Source: Robiginitalea sediminis
GTDB taxonomy: Bacteria > Bacteroidota > Bacteroidia > Flavobacteriales > Flavobacteriaceae
NCBI RefSeq assembly: GCF_002198115.1
Contig: NZ_NGNR01000001.1
Coordinates: forward strand, 124,001-188,000
DNA length: 64,000 bases
Reading direction: 5' to 3'
In this document: positions 1 to 8,486 of the stretch, in pieces
Layout of the letters: each line of letters opens with the position of its first letter
How positions within the stretch are numbered: the stretch's first letter is position 1
Position numbers and translations under genes: made by a program
Notes under the pieces: generated by a model
What the model was told of the DNA's origin: nothing
Seen by the model: the letters and a program-made list of their open reading frames with translations, nothing else
Database searches by the model: none

Positions 1-180
1 GTACTGGGGATGCCTCCGGTACAAGAATCCCACTTCCCGGACTTCGACGGGAGTGTAAAAAGCCTGGGCGCCTGGGGTGGCGATTTTATCCTGGCTGCCG
101 GGGGCACCGAGGCCACGGCCTACTTTTCAGGGAAAGGATTTACGACCCTCTTTCCCTTTTCCGACCTGGTTCTGATATAA
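1..180 (+). CDS. GHMP kinase, C-terminal end (GYDIA-type), partial
   Basis: Only the last 59 codons are in the window; the frame is open from base 1 to the TAA at 178-180. The tail reads SLGAWGGDFILAAGG followed by GFTTLFPFSDLVLI. This resembles the C-terminus of the GHMP-kinase-like proteins of Flavobacteriia that usually sit beside HMG-CoA reductase. By that family resemblance it would act in or near the mevalonate pathway, which fits the mevalonate kinase and decarboxylase at 50-52 kb. The catalytic N-terminal part lies outside the window, so the assignment rests on the tail alone. Confidence 0.6.
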   Translation, partial: VLGMPPVQESHFPDFDGSVKSLGAWGGDFILAAGGTEATAYFSGKGFTTLFPFSDLVLI

Positions 181-181
181 A

Positions 182-209
182 AAAAATCCGCAGTTGCCTG
201 CGGATTTTT
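182..209. terminator. Bidirectional rho-independent terminator
   Basis: A 12-bp perfect stem (AAAAATCCGCAG, loop TTGC, then CTGCGGATTTTT) starts right after the GHMP kinase stop. It is flanked by A and T runs, so it can serve both this gene and the converging chaperone gene that ends at 242. Confidence 0.85.
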
Positions 210-241
210 ATTCTTCCAGGGGGTTAAACCCGGATTAATCT

Positions 242-2365
242 TTAGTAATACGCTGCACGCTCATCCTCGATGGTCGCCTTGGCCTTCAGGGCTTCGTAAA
301 CCGCGGTCCCAACACGGGGGGACAGGCTTCGGGTAAGCGTATTGGCGTAAGGGGCATAGTTGTCCATGGCCGGGGCGGCCTGCCGGGCAGTCACCTCCAG
401 TTTGAAAATACCAGTCTCCCCTTCGATAAGCCCGGAAACGGCGCCCTCCTCAAGGGAAATGGCAGTCCCTACCACCAGGGGCTCGCGGCCGGCTCCTGCA
501 ATGGTGGGGGTTTTGGCATTAAGGGCGGAGGCACTGGAGATCGCCACGTTGTTGGCCTGGGCAATATCCTCCATAGATTTCCCCTGGTTGGCTGCTATCA
601 GCTGGGCGGCCTTTCGCTCGCGGCGCAGACGGGGGATAATCTGTACGGAAGCGTCTTCCACGCTCATGAGCCCTTCGCGGTATTTGGCGGTAAGCTGTAC
701 TACGGCATAGCCGCCTGTCAGGTCGAAACGGCGCACATTTCCTACTTCGGTGTCCGGGCTGAAAGCCCAGTTTACCACACGGCGTTGGGCTCCCAAGCCG
801 GGGAGGTTTTCGTCCATGGCGTTGAGGCGGTTTACCGGCCTTACCGAATAATTCATTTCCTCAGCCTTGGTACCATAGGTGTCGGTGGCCTCACTCACAG
901 CCATCTCGAAAGTGGTGGCTTCCGTAAAGGTAGCGTTGATGGTTTCTTCGGAGGGTTCAATAAGGCGGGCCATGGTGGCTACGCGAACAATATCCTCCTT
1001 GTCGTCTACCTTAACGATATGGTATCCGAATTCGGTTTCCACCAGGCCGATGGTACCGATGGGGTTCTGGAAGGCAAAATCGTTGAACTTGGGAGTCATG
1101 ACCCCTTCCTGGAAAAACCCGAGGTCTCCCCCGCTGGGTGCAGAAGGGCCATCGGAATTCTCCCGGGCCAGCTGGGCAAAATCGGCCCCGCTTTTGCGGG
1201 CCTCGGCCAGGAGTTCCTGGGCGCGGGCCTCAGCCTCTTCCTGGGTCCGGGTAATGGCAGGGTTGGCGCGCATGGCCCCCTGGTAGGCCACCAGAATGTG
1301 GCTGGCCTTTACCGATCCGTTTTCCTTCCGGTCCATCATCCGGGAGACCTTGAAGTACTGCCCGTCCCGATACGGACCGTATAGATCGCCTACTTCCAGG
1401 GCCATCAGGCTGTCTGCAACCACGGAAGGGAAATCCTTCCGGGCTTTCATGACGGTGTCGTATTTGATGTCGGAATTCCGGTCCAGGAACGCCACCATAT
1501 CGGTGGTATTGCGGAAGCCGTACACGGTGACCGTGGAGTCCAGTTCATCCCGGTATTCCTCGCGGTCTTCCAGCAGGTTTACCAGGGATTCGCGAAGGGC
1601 CGCTTCATCGGCCTCGGAGGCCTTTTCCTCGAAGTAGACATAGCGGATATCCCGCATCGCCTCCTGTTGGAATTCATCTTCATGCGCCTTCATATAGGCC
1701 TCGATATCGGATTTTCCTATGGTAAAGGAGCTGTCCGGGACGCTGGTGTAGGGCACACGTACGTAGCGGATATCCACCTTGTCGTTGGCCAGGCGGTAAT
1801 CCAGTTCCCCTTCCTTGAGGGTGGCTCCTATCCCAGCTCGGATCAGGTCAAAATAGGTTTGTTCCATTGCCGCACGGATCAGGGCCTGCTCGCTCTGCAG
1901 CCACAGCCGGTACTGCTCGGGCTGGTTTACGCGGAGTTCCGTGATAAAGTTGCGGAAGAGGTCTTCGTCGAAGATCCCGTTGGCATCCTGGAACTGCGGG
2001 TTTTGTGTAAAGTTGGGGTTGTTGCGGATCAGTTCCATGATCTGGTCCTGCTGGATGTCGATGCCCAGGGCACCAAACTGCTGGCCCAACAGGGTGTTGC
2101 GAACCGTTTGCTCCCAAACGGAATTCACAATCTGGGTGGAAGTGGCCTGCCCGCCGAAACGGCCTTCGGCAGCTTCCATTTCCTCCCGAAACTGGTCTAT
2201 GCTAATGGATTCTCCGTTGATCTCCCCTATGGCACTTCCCACCTTGCCGAGGCTCATGCCCCCGTTACCGGTAAAAATGCCGGAAATCACAAAAGCGAAC
2301 AGGGCCATCCCGATAATCAGGATCAGCACGGTGGTACGCTTGCGAATCTTCTCTAAAATTGCCAT
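242..2365 (-). CDS. Membrane-anchored peptidyl-prolyl isomerase (PpiD/SurA-like chaperone)
   Basis: The 707-residue protein starts with a basic stretch and one membrane segment at about residues 12-32, then a SurA_N-like region (about 45-180). A parvulin domain follows at about 350-455, with SVKASHILVAYQG, SGGDLGFF and FGYHIVKVDD. A long C-terminal region follows. This is the architecture of PpiD, an inner-membrane-anchored periplasmic foldase that helps outer-membrane proteins fold. The neighbouring lptC and outer-membrane protein genes fit an envelope role. The start is the ATG at 2363-2365, which places the membrane anchor at the expected position. The exact ortholog name in Bacteroidota is less certain than the function. 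Confidence 0.9.
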   Translation of the reverse strand: MAILEKIRKRTTVLILIIGMALFAFVISGIFTGNGGMSLGKVGSAIGEINGESISIDQFREEMEAAEGRFGGQATSTQIVNSVWEQTVRNTLLGQQFGALGIDIQQDQIMELIRNNPNFTQNPQFQDANGIFDEDLFRNFITELRVNQPEQYRLWLQSEQALIRAAMEQTYFDLIRAGIGATLKEGELDYRLANDKVDIRYVRVPYTSVPDSSFTIGKSDIEAYMKAHEDEFQQEAMRDIRYVYFEEKASEADEAALRESLVNLLEDREEYRDELDSTVTVYGFRNTTDMVAFLDRNSDIKYDTVMKARKDFPSVVADSLMALEVGDLYGPYRDGQYFKVSRMMDRKENGSVKASHILVAYQGAMRANPAITRTQEEAEARAQELLAEARKSGADFAQLARENSDGPSAPSGGDLGFFQEGVMTPKFNDFAFQNPIGTIGLVETEFGYHIVKVDDKEDIVRVATMARLIEPSEETINATFTEATTFEMAVSEATDTYGTKAEEMNYSVRPVNRLNAMDENLPGLGAQRRVVNWAFSPDTEVGNVRRFDLTGGYAVVQLTAKYREGLMSVEDASVQIIPRLRRERKAAQLIAANQGKSMEDIAQANNVAISSASALNAKTPTIAGAGREPLVVGTAISLEEGAVSGLIEGETGIFKLEVTARQAAPAMDNYAPYANTLTRSLSPRVGTAVYEALKAKATIEDERAAYY

Positions 2366-2441
2366 GTGCGGTCTTCTTTAAATCAGTGGGCGAAAATACC
2401 ATTTTCTCCCCAATAATAAAAGGGAAATACGGGTTGGAAAA

Positions 2442-3725
2442 CTAATCGGATTCGAGGATTTCCAGGGACACCAGGTCGATCTTGGTACTGGACACCTCCA
2501 GGACGCGGAAAAGGAAGCGCCCGATCCGGATTTCCGCCTCTTTGGTGGGTATATCTCCCGTCTCATTCAGGATCATCCCGCCCAGGGTGCCGTACTCGTC
2601 GCTTTCCGGGAGGTTCAGACGGTACTGCTCGTTGAGGTAGTCTACCTCCAGGCGGGCCGAAAACACAAACCGGTTCTCGTCTACCTGCTCCTCGTGGTGT
2701 TCCACACTGTCGTGTTCATCCTCGATTTCGCCGAAGAGCTCTTCAATAATGTCCTCCACGGTGAGGATCCCGGAAGTCCCGCCGTACTCGTCCAGGACCA
2801 CGGCGATACTCTTGCGTTTTTTGGTGAGGGCGTTCAGGATATTCTGGATGAGCATGGTTTCCGGGACGAACTCCACGGGCAGAAGGATGCTTTTAACCGT
2901 TTTGGGCTTTTTAAACAACTCGTAGGAGTGGACGTACCCGATAATATTATCTATGTTTTCCTTATAGACCAGGATTTTGGAATACCCGGTCTCGGTAAAC
3001 AGCTTGGTGAGGTTTTTCGGGGTTTCGTGAAGCTCAACGGCCATGATCTCTGTCCGGGGGACCATCACTTCCCGGGCCTTTACCTCGGAAAATTCCAGGG
3101 CATTCTGGAAAATCTGGATCTCGGAATCTACCTGGTCTTCCCGTTCCACGGTTTCCATCTGCTCGGTGATGTAATCGCCCAGTTCTATCTTGGTAAACGT
3201 GAGCTGCACCGTATCCCCATCCGTTTTAAAAAAAACCTTGAGGATGCGGTCCGAAATCCACATGACCCCCTCGGAAATCAGCCAGAACACCTGATAAAAC
3301 AGATAGGCCGGTACGGCCAGGGCCTTGAGCAGGGTATTGGCGTAGATCTGGAAAAGCACCTTGGGCAGGAATTCCGCGGTAACCAGGATCACCAGGGTCG
3401 ATATCACCGTTTGGGAGAGCAGGCTAAAGTCCGTAAGGAGGGACTCCACCACCGGGTAGGGCGACGGGAGCATGCCCTGGAACCACTGCATGAGCCACTC
3501 CCCCATATAATAGGCGTAAATGACCAGGGCAATGTTGTTGCCCAGCAGCATAGTGGTGATAAACTTGGACGGTTTGGCCGTAAGGCGCCCCAGGACCCCT
3601 GCCAGAAAGCCCTCCTGCTTCTTCTCGATCTCGATGTGGATCCGGTTGGCCGAGATAAAGGCGATCTCCATGCCCGAGAAAAAGGCACTGCAGAGCAGGG
3701 AGACCAGGATGATGATCAGGGTCAT
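2442..3725 (-). CDS. CNNM/CBS/CorC_HlyC membrane protein (hemolysin family)
   Basis: The 427-residue protein has an N-terminal DUF21/CNNM membrane domain (about 1-180, starting MTLIIILVSLLCSAFFSGMEIAF). A CBS pair follows (about 210-330, with MVPRTEIMAVEL and VVLDEYGGTSGILTVEDIIEE), then a C-terminal CorC_HlyC domain (about 345-425, with GTLGGMILNETGDIP). Family members are cation (Mg/Co) transport or efflux proteins; the hemolysin name is historical. GldE of gliding motility has the same architecture, but the usual gldD/ssb neighbours are absent, so this is the general family member. It lies upstream of the PpiD-like gene with a 76-bp gap. Confidence 0.88.
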   Translation of the reverse strand: MTLIIILVSLLCSAFFSGMEIAFISANRIHIEIEKKQEGFLAGVLGRLTAKPSKFITTMLLGNNIALVIYAYYMGEWLMQWFQGMLPSPYPVVESLLTDFSLLSQTVISTLVILVTAEFLPKVLFQIYANTLLKALAVPAYLFYQVFWLISEGVMWISDRILKVFFKTDGDTVQLTFTKIELGDYITEQMETVEREDQVDSEIQIFQNALEFSEVKAREVMVPRTEIMAVELHETPKNLTKLFTETGYSKILVYKENIDNIIGYVHSYELFKKPKTVKSILLPVEFVPETMLIQNILNALTKKRKSIAVVLDEYGGTSGILTVEDIIEELFGEIEDEHDSVEHHEEQVDENRFVFSARLEVDYLNEQYRLNLPESDEYGTLGGMILNETGDIPTKEAEIRIGRFLFRVLEVSSTKIDLVSLEILESD

Positions 3726-3739
3726 GGCCGCCAGGTTCC

Positions 3740-3943
3740 CTAAGGTTTATCGGACTTCTGTCGTTGCTCGAACTTCTTCCGGTAATTCCGGCGGAACAGG
3801 AACATCCCCAGGGATACCACCGCAAAGAATATAAACAGGTAGCTGCGGTTGCGGTCCGGCCCCCAAAGCTGGCTTACCTCATAGATGGATATAAGCCCAA
3901 TGGCCAGATAAATATACTCGGTGTATTTCAGGATCTTGATCAT
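3740..3943 (-). CDS. Small conserved membrane protein, 67 aa
   Basis: The short protein begins MIKILKYTEYIYLAIGL and has two predicted membrane segments (about 10-25 and 35-50), then a strongly basic tail (RRNYRKKFEQRQKSDKP). An upstream in-frame ATG would extend it over the end of lptC. I chose the ATG at 3941-3943 because it sits 4 bases after the lptC stop, as expected for a coupled operon gene. Function unknown; the position between lptC and the CBS membrane protein suggests an envelope role. Confidence 0.7.
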   Translation of the reverse strand: MIKILKYTEYIYLAIGLISIYEVSQLWGPDRNRSYLFIFFAVVSLGMFLFRRNYRKKFEQRQKSDKP

Positions 3944-3947
3944 AGGT

Positions 3948-4547
3948 TTATTCTTCTCGTACCTGTAATTCGCCCCCGGTGCGGTGGGCATTAAAATAGG
4001 TAAATTCCCGGTTAAAATCCATCCCGATACCATTGAGCACAGAACCCTCTTCCGGGTTGGTCAGGGTAAACCGGGATTCGGTAAAAATCCATTCGCTGCC
4101 GCGGTCCCAGTACAACTGTTCGGCCTGGAGCCGCTTCCCGTCGAAGGTCTCCATCACCACATTGCCCCTGAGGTCCACCACATTGGTTTGGTCGTAAATG
4201 ATAGCCGAGTCTGCCGTTATGGTACTCATGCGGCCCTCCTCGTCGTAGTGCTCTACGGTCAGGCCCTCGGGAAAGGTGCGGTACTTAAACCGGAGGTTGG
4301 TATAGTCTTCGCTTACCGGGCTGCGAAGCACCGCCATTTTCCTGGTGTGGCTGCTGTCCTGGGTATTGAGGGCTTTGGGGCTCTCGGTATAGTTCAGGGT
4401 AAAATTCCGCGCAACCCCCTGGGGGTATACCGGATCTGCCTTTTCCTCCCCGACCCTCTGGTACTGGTCCTCACAGCCCAAAAAGGACATTGCCATGGCG
4501 CAGGCCATGGCAATGCAATAAATTTTTCTGGTCTTTCCGGGCCTCAT
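3948..4547 (-). CDS. lptC: LPS export ABC transporter periplasmic protein LptC
   Basis: The 199-residue protein has an N-terminal lipoprotein-like signal ending in SFLGC (Cys25). An OstA/LptC-type beta-jellyroll region follows, with the typical statements DSAIIYDQTNVVDLRGNVVMETFDGKR (in parts) and LYWDRGSEWIFTE. LptC takes lipopolysaccharide from LptBFG and passes it to LptA on the periplasmic face of the inner membrane. It sits in a leftward run of envelope genes, 2 bases after the TPR protein's stop and 4 bases before the small membrane protein, so co-expression is likely. Confidence 0.82.
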   Translation of the reverse strand: MRPGKTRKIYCIAMACAMAMSFLGCEDQYQRVGEEKADPVYPQGVARNFTLNYTESPKALNTQDSSHTRKMAVLRSPVSEDYTNLRFKYRTFPEGLTVEHYDEEGRMSTITADSAIIYDQTNVVDLRGNVVMETFDGKRLQAEQLYWDRGSEWIFTESRFTLTNPEEGSVLNGIGMDFNREFTYFNAHRTGGELQVREE

Positions 4548-4549
4548 GG

Positions 4550-5929
4550 CTACAGGGTAGGCACCGTAACGCTACCGCCAATCCAGCATGGGAAAGAAAG
4601 GGATTTGCCCGACATTCCGGACTGGAAGATATCTGTCTTGGAAGGCGCCTTGGCACTGTAGCTGGCGGCAGCCTGGCTGGCACGAGAGCTCAGGGACGGG
4701 TCTACCCGTGCGGCCTGGCGGGCCATTTCAGCAGCCTTCCAGTACACGGCACGCTTTTCGAAAGGCGTGCTGCCACATTCGTTGGCGCTGGATGCGTACA
4801 GGGTGGCGATCAGCAAATACGCCTTCCCGTTGGAACCGTATGCGCTAATGGCCTTCTGGGCATAGCTCCGGGCCTGAACCTTGCTGAATTTACGTGCAAT
4901 GGTAGCAGCCTTATAGAGAATGTCCGATTTCTTGCGGGCATCGGTCTCCAGTTCTGCAGCCTTGTCGAAGTCTGCGATGGCACCTTTATTGTCCCCATCC
5001 TTGGCCTTAAGGGTACCGCCATAGAGGTAAGCACTGGCAGAAGGCTCCAGGGCCAGCTGGGCTTCGAAAAGTTTGCGGAAGAGCGGGTCGTCTGTACATT
5101 CCTTGGAGAACATACGCCCTACGGCGCGCTTCACCCAGGTAACGTCTCCCTTCTTCTCCTCGAAGCTCTTCTGGTAGAGCGGGATCAGGTTCTCGCAGTC
5201 TGCCAGGGCACCGAGTTTGGAATCGATACTTCCGGAAATCTTTCCGTAATTCTCAGAGTAGCTGTTATAGGACTTCAGGCGGAGTTTTTCCTTGGAGGTA
5301 AGCGTTCCGGCCTCTTCCTTGGGCAGGAGTTGTTCAATCTGCTTAAGGTATTTGCTGTTTTCCTCCTCGATCTTTTCGGTAACGTCGTCATAGACATCGA
5401 ATACCTCCTGCAGGTCCTTTTTGCCGGCTCCGTGAAGGTCTACCAGGCTGGAGAAATACAGGTAAAGGGCCTTGGGGTTATCGAAATTGTCCCGGTCCTC
5501 CTTAAAGGCTGTGGAGAGCATGCTGTAGAGCTGGTCGTCCGTGGCCATTTTATTGTCGTACAGAAGGGAAGCTTTATCACTGGCTACTCCCGCCTTGGTG
5601 TAGTTCTTCGGGAAATACTCCATACTCTTGTCGTAGAGGGACAGCAGGTCTTTAATATACCCTTCCTTCTCTGCGCCGGTGGAGTTGTCGATCTTGTGGT
5701 TCAGGATACGCTCCCCATAGGAAAAGTTGGCCTTGTTGACCCCGGGACAGTTGTCATACACCATCTTCCAGGGCTCGTAAGCCGCTTCGTAGTTCTTCAC
5801 CTTTACGTGCTCTGCGTAAATGGAAAGGTTGGTCATGCATTCCGGATTCTGAGCCTGACCGAACACCGATCCGAGGACCCCAAAAAACGCAAGCAGCATA
5901 GAGTAAAAATCCTTTTTCATCGTATTCAT
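4550..5929 (-). CDS. Periplasmic TPR-repeat protein
   Basis: The 459-residue protein has a signal peptide (MKKDFYSMLLAFFGVLGSVFGQAQ). It is otherwise helical with tetratricopeptide-like repeats, clearest at about 300-420 (AYLYGGTLKAKDGDNKGAIADFDKAAELE and the following repeat). Such proteins act as scaffolds; the specific partner is not visible. Two start codons are possible, the ATG at 5927-5929 or the one three codons later; both leave the signal peptide whole. It lies between the outer-membrane protein gene and lptC on the same strand. Confidence 0.78.
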   Translation of the reverse strand: MNTMKKDFYSMLLAFFGVLGSVFGQAQNPECMTNLSIYAEHVKVKNYEAAYEPWKMVYDNCPGVNKANFSYGERILNHKIDNSTGAEKEGYIKDLLSLYDKSMEYFPKNYTKAGVASDKASLLYDNKMATDDQLYSMLSTAFKEDRDNFDNPKALYLYFSSLVDLHGAGKKDLQEVFDVYDDVTEKIEEENSKYLKQIEQLLPKEEAGTLTSKEKLRLKSYNSYSENYGKISGSIDSKLGALADCENLIPLYQKSFEEKKGDVTWVKRAVGRMFSKECTDDPLFRKLFEAQLALEPSASAYLYGGTLKAKDGDNKGAIADFDKAAELETDARKKSDILYKAATIARKFSKVQARSYAQKAISAYGSNGKAYLLIATLYASSANECGSTPFEKRAVYWKAAEMARQAARVDPSLSSRASQAAASYSAKAPSKTDIFQSGMSGKSLSFPCWIGGSVTVPTL

Positions 5930-5963
5930 TTCTTTTGAGGGGGGTTAAAATACAATTTTTTTA

Positions 5964-7250
5964 TCAATTTATAGTCCTCTTCAAGAACCACTTAGAGTTG
6001 AAGGATATCCCTAAACTCAGTTTAAAATAGCTTTCGCGCACCAGGTTGTTCATCGTGGTGCCGCGCCTTCCCAATTCGAACCCCACGTTAACGTTAGAGA
6101 AGGTACTGGTACCGGTAACATCGCGTCCCAGCGGTAAACCCATTCCAAATGTTATGCCATAATTCGAAAGGGGCTTGTCATTTACGACGAAACCCGTATT
6201 ATCCAGACGAACGCCCGCCCGGTAGGTCACCCGGCTGAAATAGGAATCCAGGGAGGTGTAATCCGGGACGTAAAACCCGCCCAGGGCATAACTGCTGGCA
6301 TCCTCATACTCGGAACCCTCAATCTCAAGGAAGCGGTTCTGGAAATCGGAAAACTTCTGCATGCTGTATTCGGCACCTACAAACCAGTGTTTGTCCTCCC
6401 CGTACCCGAGGCCTACGGTATAGGTAGTTGGGATTCTGATCTCTGTGAAACGCAGCAGGTCGCGGTCCAGGTTAACGTCTATCGATTCGATATCCCGACC
6501 GGTCAGGGGCACAAAACTGGCGATGCGCTGCTGGTTTTCGGAAGTCAGGTTGCCCTGGGTATGCACCCGCAAGGAGGTAAATAAGGTATGCTTGTCGGTA
6601 ACCTTCGGGGTATAGATAAGCCCGTAGTTAAAATCGAATCCACGCACATCGGAGATGCGCTCGTCCAGGGTCCCGAAGGCCACGCCCTCGGTAACCTGGC
6701 TGCGGGCATATTCCAGGCGGCCAAAGTAGTGGTTTACCGTAGCTCCCAGGTAAAGCTGCGGCATGAGGCGGAAGCCAAAGGTGAGGAACACCTGGTTTAC
6801 CCCGCCTTCACCTGTATATAAGGTATTCACCGGAACCCCGGTGTCGTTGACCGTTTGGTTCTCGATGTCGAAGCCCACCGAACTGAAGGGTTTTAACCCG
6901 AAGGTGAGGCCGGCGCGCTGCATTTTTATCGGAAAGGCCAGGGCCAGGTAGTCGATATTGGTAACCGAGGTGTTTTGCTGGTCCGAAAAGGTCTCCACGC
7001 GCAACTCGCTGTGGGAGCCCCCCACGCCAAAAGCGGTAACCCCGAGCATCCCGAGGGCTGCGGGGTTATTAAGGTGCAGGTGGATGCTATCCCCATACAT
7101 GCCCAGACCCCCCATCATCTGGTTTTCGACCGTGCGCACAGACCGCATATCCCCAATGCCAAAGGCAGAATAGGGGGAAACAGTGGCGTCCTGGGCGTAC
7201 GTTGAGCAAAATGCAAAAATGAGGATTGCGAAGACGAGACGTCTGACCAT
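5964..7250 (-). CDS. Outer-membrane beta-barrel protein (OmpP1/FadL-like, unknown substrate)
   Basis: The 428-residue protein has a signal peptide (MVRRLVFAILIFAFCSTYAQ). Alternating aromatic/polar strands run through to a C-terminus ending FKLSLGISFNSKWFLKRTIN, as in an outer-membrane barrel. The early segment YSAFGIGDMRSVRTVENQMMGGLG followed by LHLNNPAALG is typical of Bacteroidota OmpP1/FadL-like proteins. Its ATG directly abuts the coaX stop (7251-7253), with no intergenic base. Substrate unknown. Confidence 0.75.
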   Translation of the reverse strand: MVRRLVFAILIFAFCSTYAQDATVSPYSAFGIGDMRSVRTVENQMMGGLGMYGDSIHLHLNNPAALGMLGVTAFGVGGSHSELRVETFSDQQNTSVTNIDYLALAFPIKMQRAGLTFGLKPFSSVGFDIENQTVNDTGVPVNTLYTGEGGVNQVFLTFGFRLMPQLYLGATVNHYFGRLEYARSQVTEGVAFGTLDERISDVRGFDFNYGLIYTPKVTDKHTLFTSLRVHTQGNLTSENQQRIASFVPLTGRDIESIDVNLDRDLLRFTEIRIPTTYTVGLGYGEDKHWFVGAEYSMQKFSDFQNRFLEIEGSEYEDASSYALGGFYVPDYTSLDSYFSRVTYRAGVRLDNTGFVVNDKPLSNYGITFGMGLPLGRDVTGTSTFSNVNVGFELGRRGTTMNNLVRESYFKLSLGISFNSKWFLKRTIN

Positions 7251-7979
7251 CTAGTTTTTGTTGTATTCCAGCAGCTGATTTAAGCCCTCAAGGAGAAAAT
7301 TAGGAAGGGCAAATATGGTATTTTTTAGTCGCTTAGACAAAAATTGCGCATCCCCGCCTGTTAAAATCACTGTTAAAGTAGGATAGCGGGATTTATACCG
7401 GTCTATCATGCCGTCTATTTCGGAGCAAAGCCCGAATACCACCCCGATGTGGATACTGCTTTCGGTGGCATTGCCAATCAGGTCCGGCGGGTCTGCCGGC
7501 TCCAGTAGTGGCAGGCGTGCGGTAAACGCATTCAGGGAGGTATAGCGCATGCGCAGGCCCGGGGAAATGGCGCCACCCCGGTATTCGCCGAAGTCATTTA
7601 GAAAATCATAGGTGATACAGGTACCCGCATCGATCACCAGGGTATTGGTATTCGGGTACCTGAAGAATGCCGCACTGGCCAGGGCCATCCGGTCTGCCCC
7701 CAGGGTCTGGGTAGTGGCATACGTATTCCGGTACGGGGTGCGCATGGAAGGGGATACCACCACCACAGGACAGAACACCCGAATCAGGTCGGTCATGGTC
7801 TTGTCCGGCGAACCCACTGAGGCCAGGATGGCATGCCCGATGCCGGGATACTTATCGAAGGTTTGGGTAAGGGCCCATTTGAACGTCCCCACTTCGCACC
7901 GCTCCACGTGCTCCAGGCGCGTGCCCCGGAAGACGCCGAGTTTCACCTGCGTATTGCCTGCATCCACAACTAAATTCAT
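7251..7979 (-). CDS. coaX: Type III pantothenate kinase
   Basis: The 242-residue protein starts MNLVVDAGNTQVKLGVF, the ATP-binding DxGNT motif of the ASKHA-fold CoaX family. It continues with LGADRMALASAA and TLVIDAGTCITYDF (second phosphate-binding motif) and GGAISPGLRMR. It phosphorylates pantothenate, the first step of coenzyme A synthesis. An upstream ATG gives an 11-residue extension, but the ATG at 7977-7979 places DAGNT at the family's usual position. It is the first gene of the leftward envelope block. Confidence 0.92.
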   Translation of the reverse strand: MNLVVDAGNTQVKLGVFRGTRLEHVERCEVGTFKWALTQTFDKYPGIGHAILASVGSPDKTMTDLIRVFCPVVVVSPSMRTPYRNTYATTQTLGADRMALASAAFFRYPNTNTLVIDAGTCITYDFLNDFGEYRGGAISPGLRMRYTSLNAFTARLPLLEPADPPDLIGNATESSIHIGVVFGLCSEIDGMIDRYKSRYPTLTVILTGGDAQFLSKRLKNTIFALPNFLLEGLNQLLEYNKN

Positions 7980-8031
7980 ACTGTAAATATCGCCCATTTC
8001 GGGCAGACCCACCCCTTTTTTCAGGATTTTG

Positions 8032-8062
8032 TTGGTTCTTGATAAATAAGAAATTATATTTG
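8032..8062 (+). promoter_or_regulatory. Bacteroidota-type promoter ahead of the tRNA-Phe locus
   Basis: A TATATTTG box (8055-8062) matches the Bacteroidota -7 consensus TAnnTTTG. It is preceded about 20 bases upstream by TTG (8032-8034), as expected for the -33 element. It points toward the tRNA-Phe region and away from coaX. The match is by eye. Confidence 0.55.
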
Positions 8063-8069
8063 CACCCGC

Positions 8070-8117
8070 CTGTTCGGAAAGCGCTGGTTGCGGGCCAAAC
8101 CCCCAACTCCCGAACAG
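8070..8117 (+). other. Stem-loop between promoter and tRNA-Phe relic
   Basis: CTGTTCGG (8070-8077) and CCGAACAG (8110-8117) form an 8-bp perfect inverted repeat, and the loop contains a further GGTT/AACC pairing. It lies directly downstream of the promoter. Role unknown; a processing signal or leader structure is possible. Confidence 0.45.
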
Positions 8118-8140
8118 CCTGACATCCTGGTACCTTAGCG

Positions 8141-8160
8141 CTCCCGATAGCCATCGGGAG
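8141..8160. repeat. Short palindromic repeat 1 (CCCGATAG...ATCGGG type)
   Basis: CTCCCGAT, loop AGCC, ATCGGGAG: an 8-bp perfect stem replacing the D-loop of the tRNA-Phe relic. Its core is shared with the palindrome at 8179-8196, so the two are likely copies of one dispersed element. Confidence 0.75.
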
Positions 8161-8178
8161 GTAGAGCAACGGACTGAA

Positions 8179-8196
8179 CCCCGATAGCTATCGGGG
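8179..8196. repeat. Short palindromic repeat 2 (perfect 18-bp palindrome)
   Basis: CCCCGATAGCTATCGGGG is perfectly self-complementary. It sits exactly where the anticodon loop/stem of the tRNA relic should be and replaces AATCCG. Confidence 0.8.
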
Positions 8197-8250
8197 CTTG
8201 TGTCCCTGGTTCATAAAACACGTTAAGACAGGTCGTTCATTTAGTATTCT

Positions 8251-8323
<73 letters not shown>

Positions 8324-8325
8324 CA

Positions 8326-8367
8326 AGAACCCCCCGAAACTTTAATGTTCTCGGGGGGTTTTCTTTT
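8326..8367 (+). terminator. Terminator after tRNA-Phe
   Basis: AACCCCCCGA (8328-8337) and TCGGGGGGTT (8351-8360) form a perfect 10-bp stem followed by TTCTTTTT, a strong intrinsic terminator. Confidence 0.9.
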
Positions 8368-8389
8368 TGGTTGACAATCTGGTTGACAA
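8368..8389. repeat. Tandem 10-bp direct repeat beside the tRNA
   Basis: TGGTTGACAA occurs at 8368-8377 and again at 8380-8389, a period of 12 bases, immediately after the tRNA-Phe terminator. Short direct repeats next to an attachment site can be arm-type binding sites of a tyrosine recombinase; they also contain TTGACA. No function is proven. Confidence 0.5.
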
Positions 8390-8486
8390 ACTTGATTTCG
8401 TATTCACTTATAAAATCCTTAAAAATTGATTCTAACTGACTAATTTTAAATCCAATAATTTCAACCTCAAAATTAGATTTCAAATA

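Larger units (their letters stand above)
8129..8212 (+). pseudogene. Broken tRNA-Phe copy carrying two short palindromes
   Basis: The stretch repeats the tRNA-Phe at 8251 in pieces. The first 11 bases (GGTACCTTAGC) match. Then a hairpin replaces the 7 bases TCAGTTG of the D-loop. GTAGAGCAACGGACTGAA matches again, a perfect palindrome replaces the 3' anticodon region, and TGTGTCCCTGGTTC matches once more. The tRNA 3' end is missing. It cannot fold as a normal tRNA and is best read as a relic. Confidence 0.8.

Noticed and set aside
2442-3725. Naming the CBS/CorC protein GldE (gliding motility)
   Set aside because: The domain order is the same, but the gldD/ssb neighbours expected for gldE are missing, so the general family name is safer.
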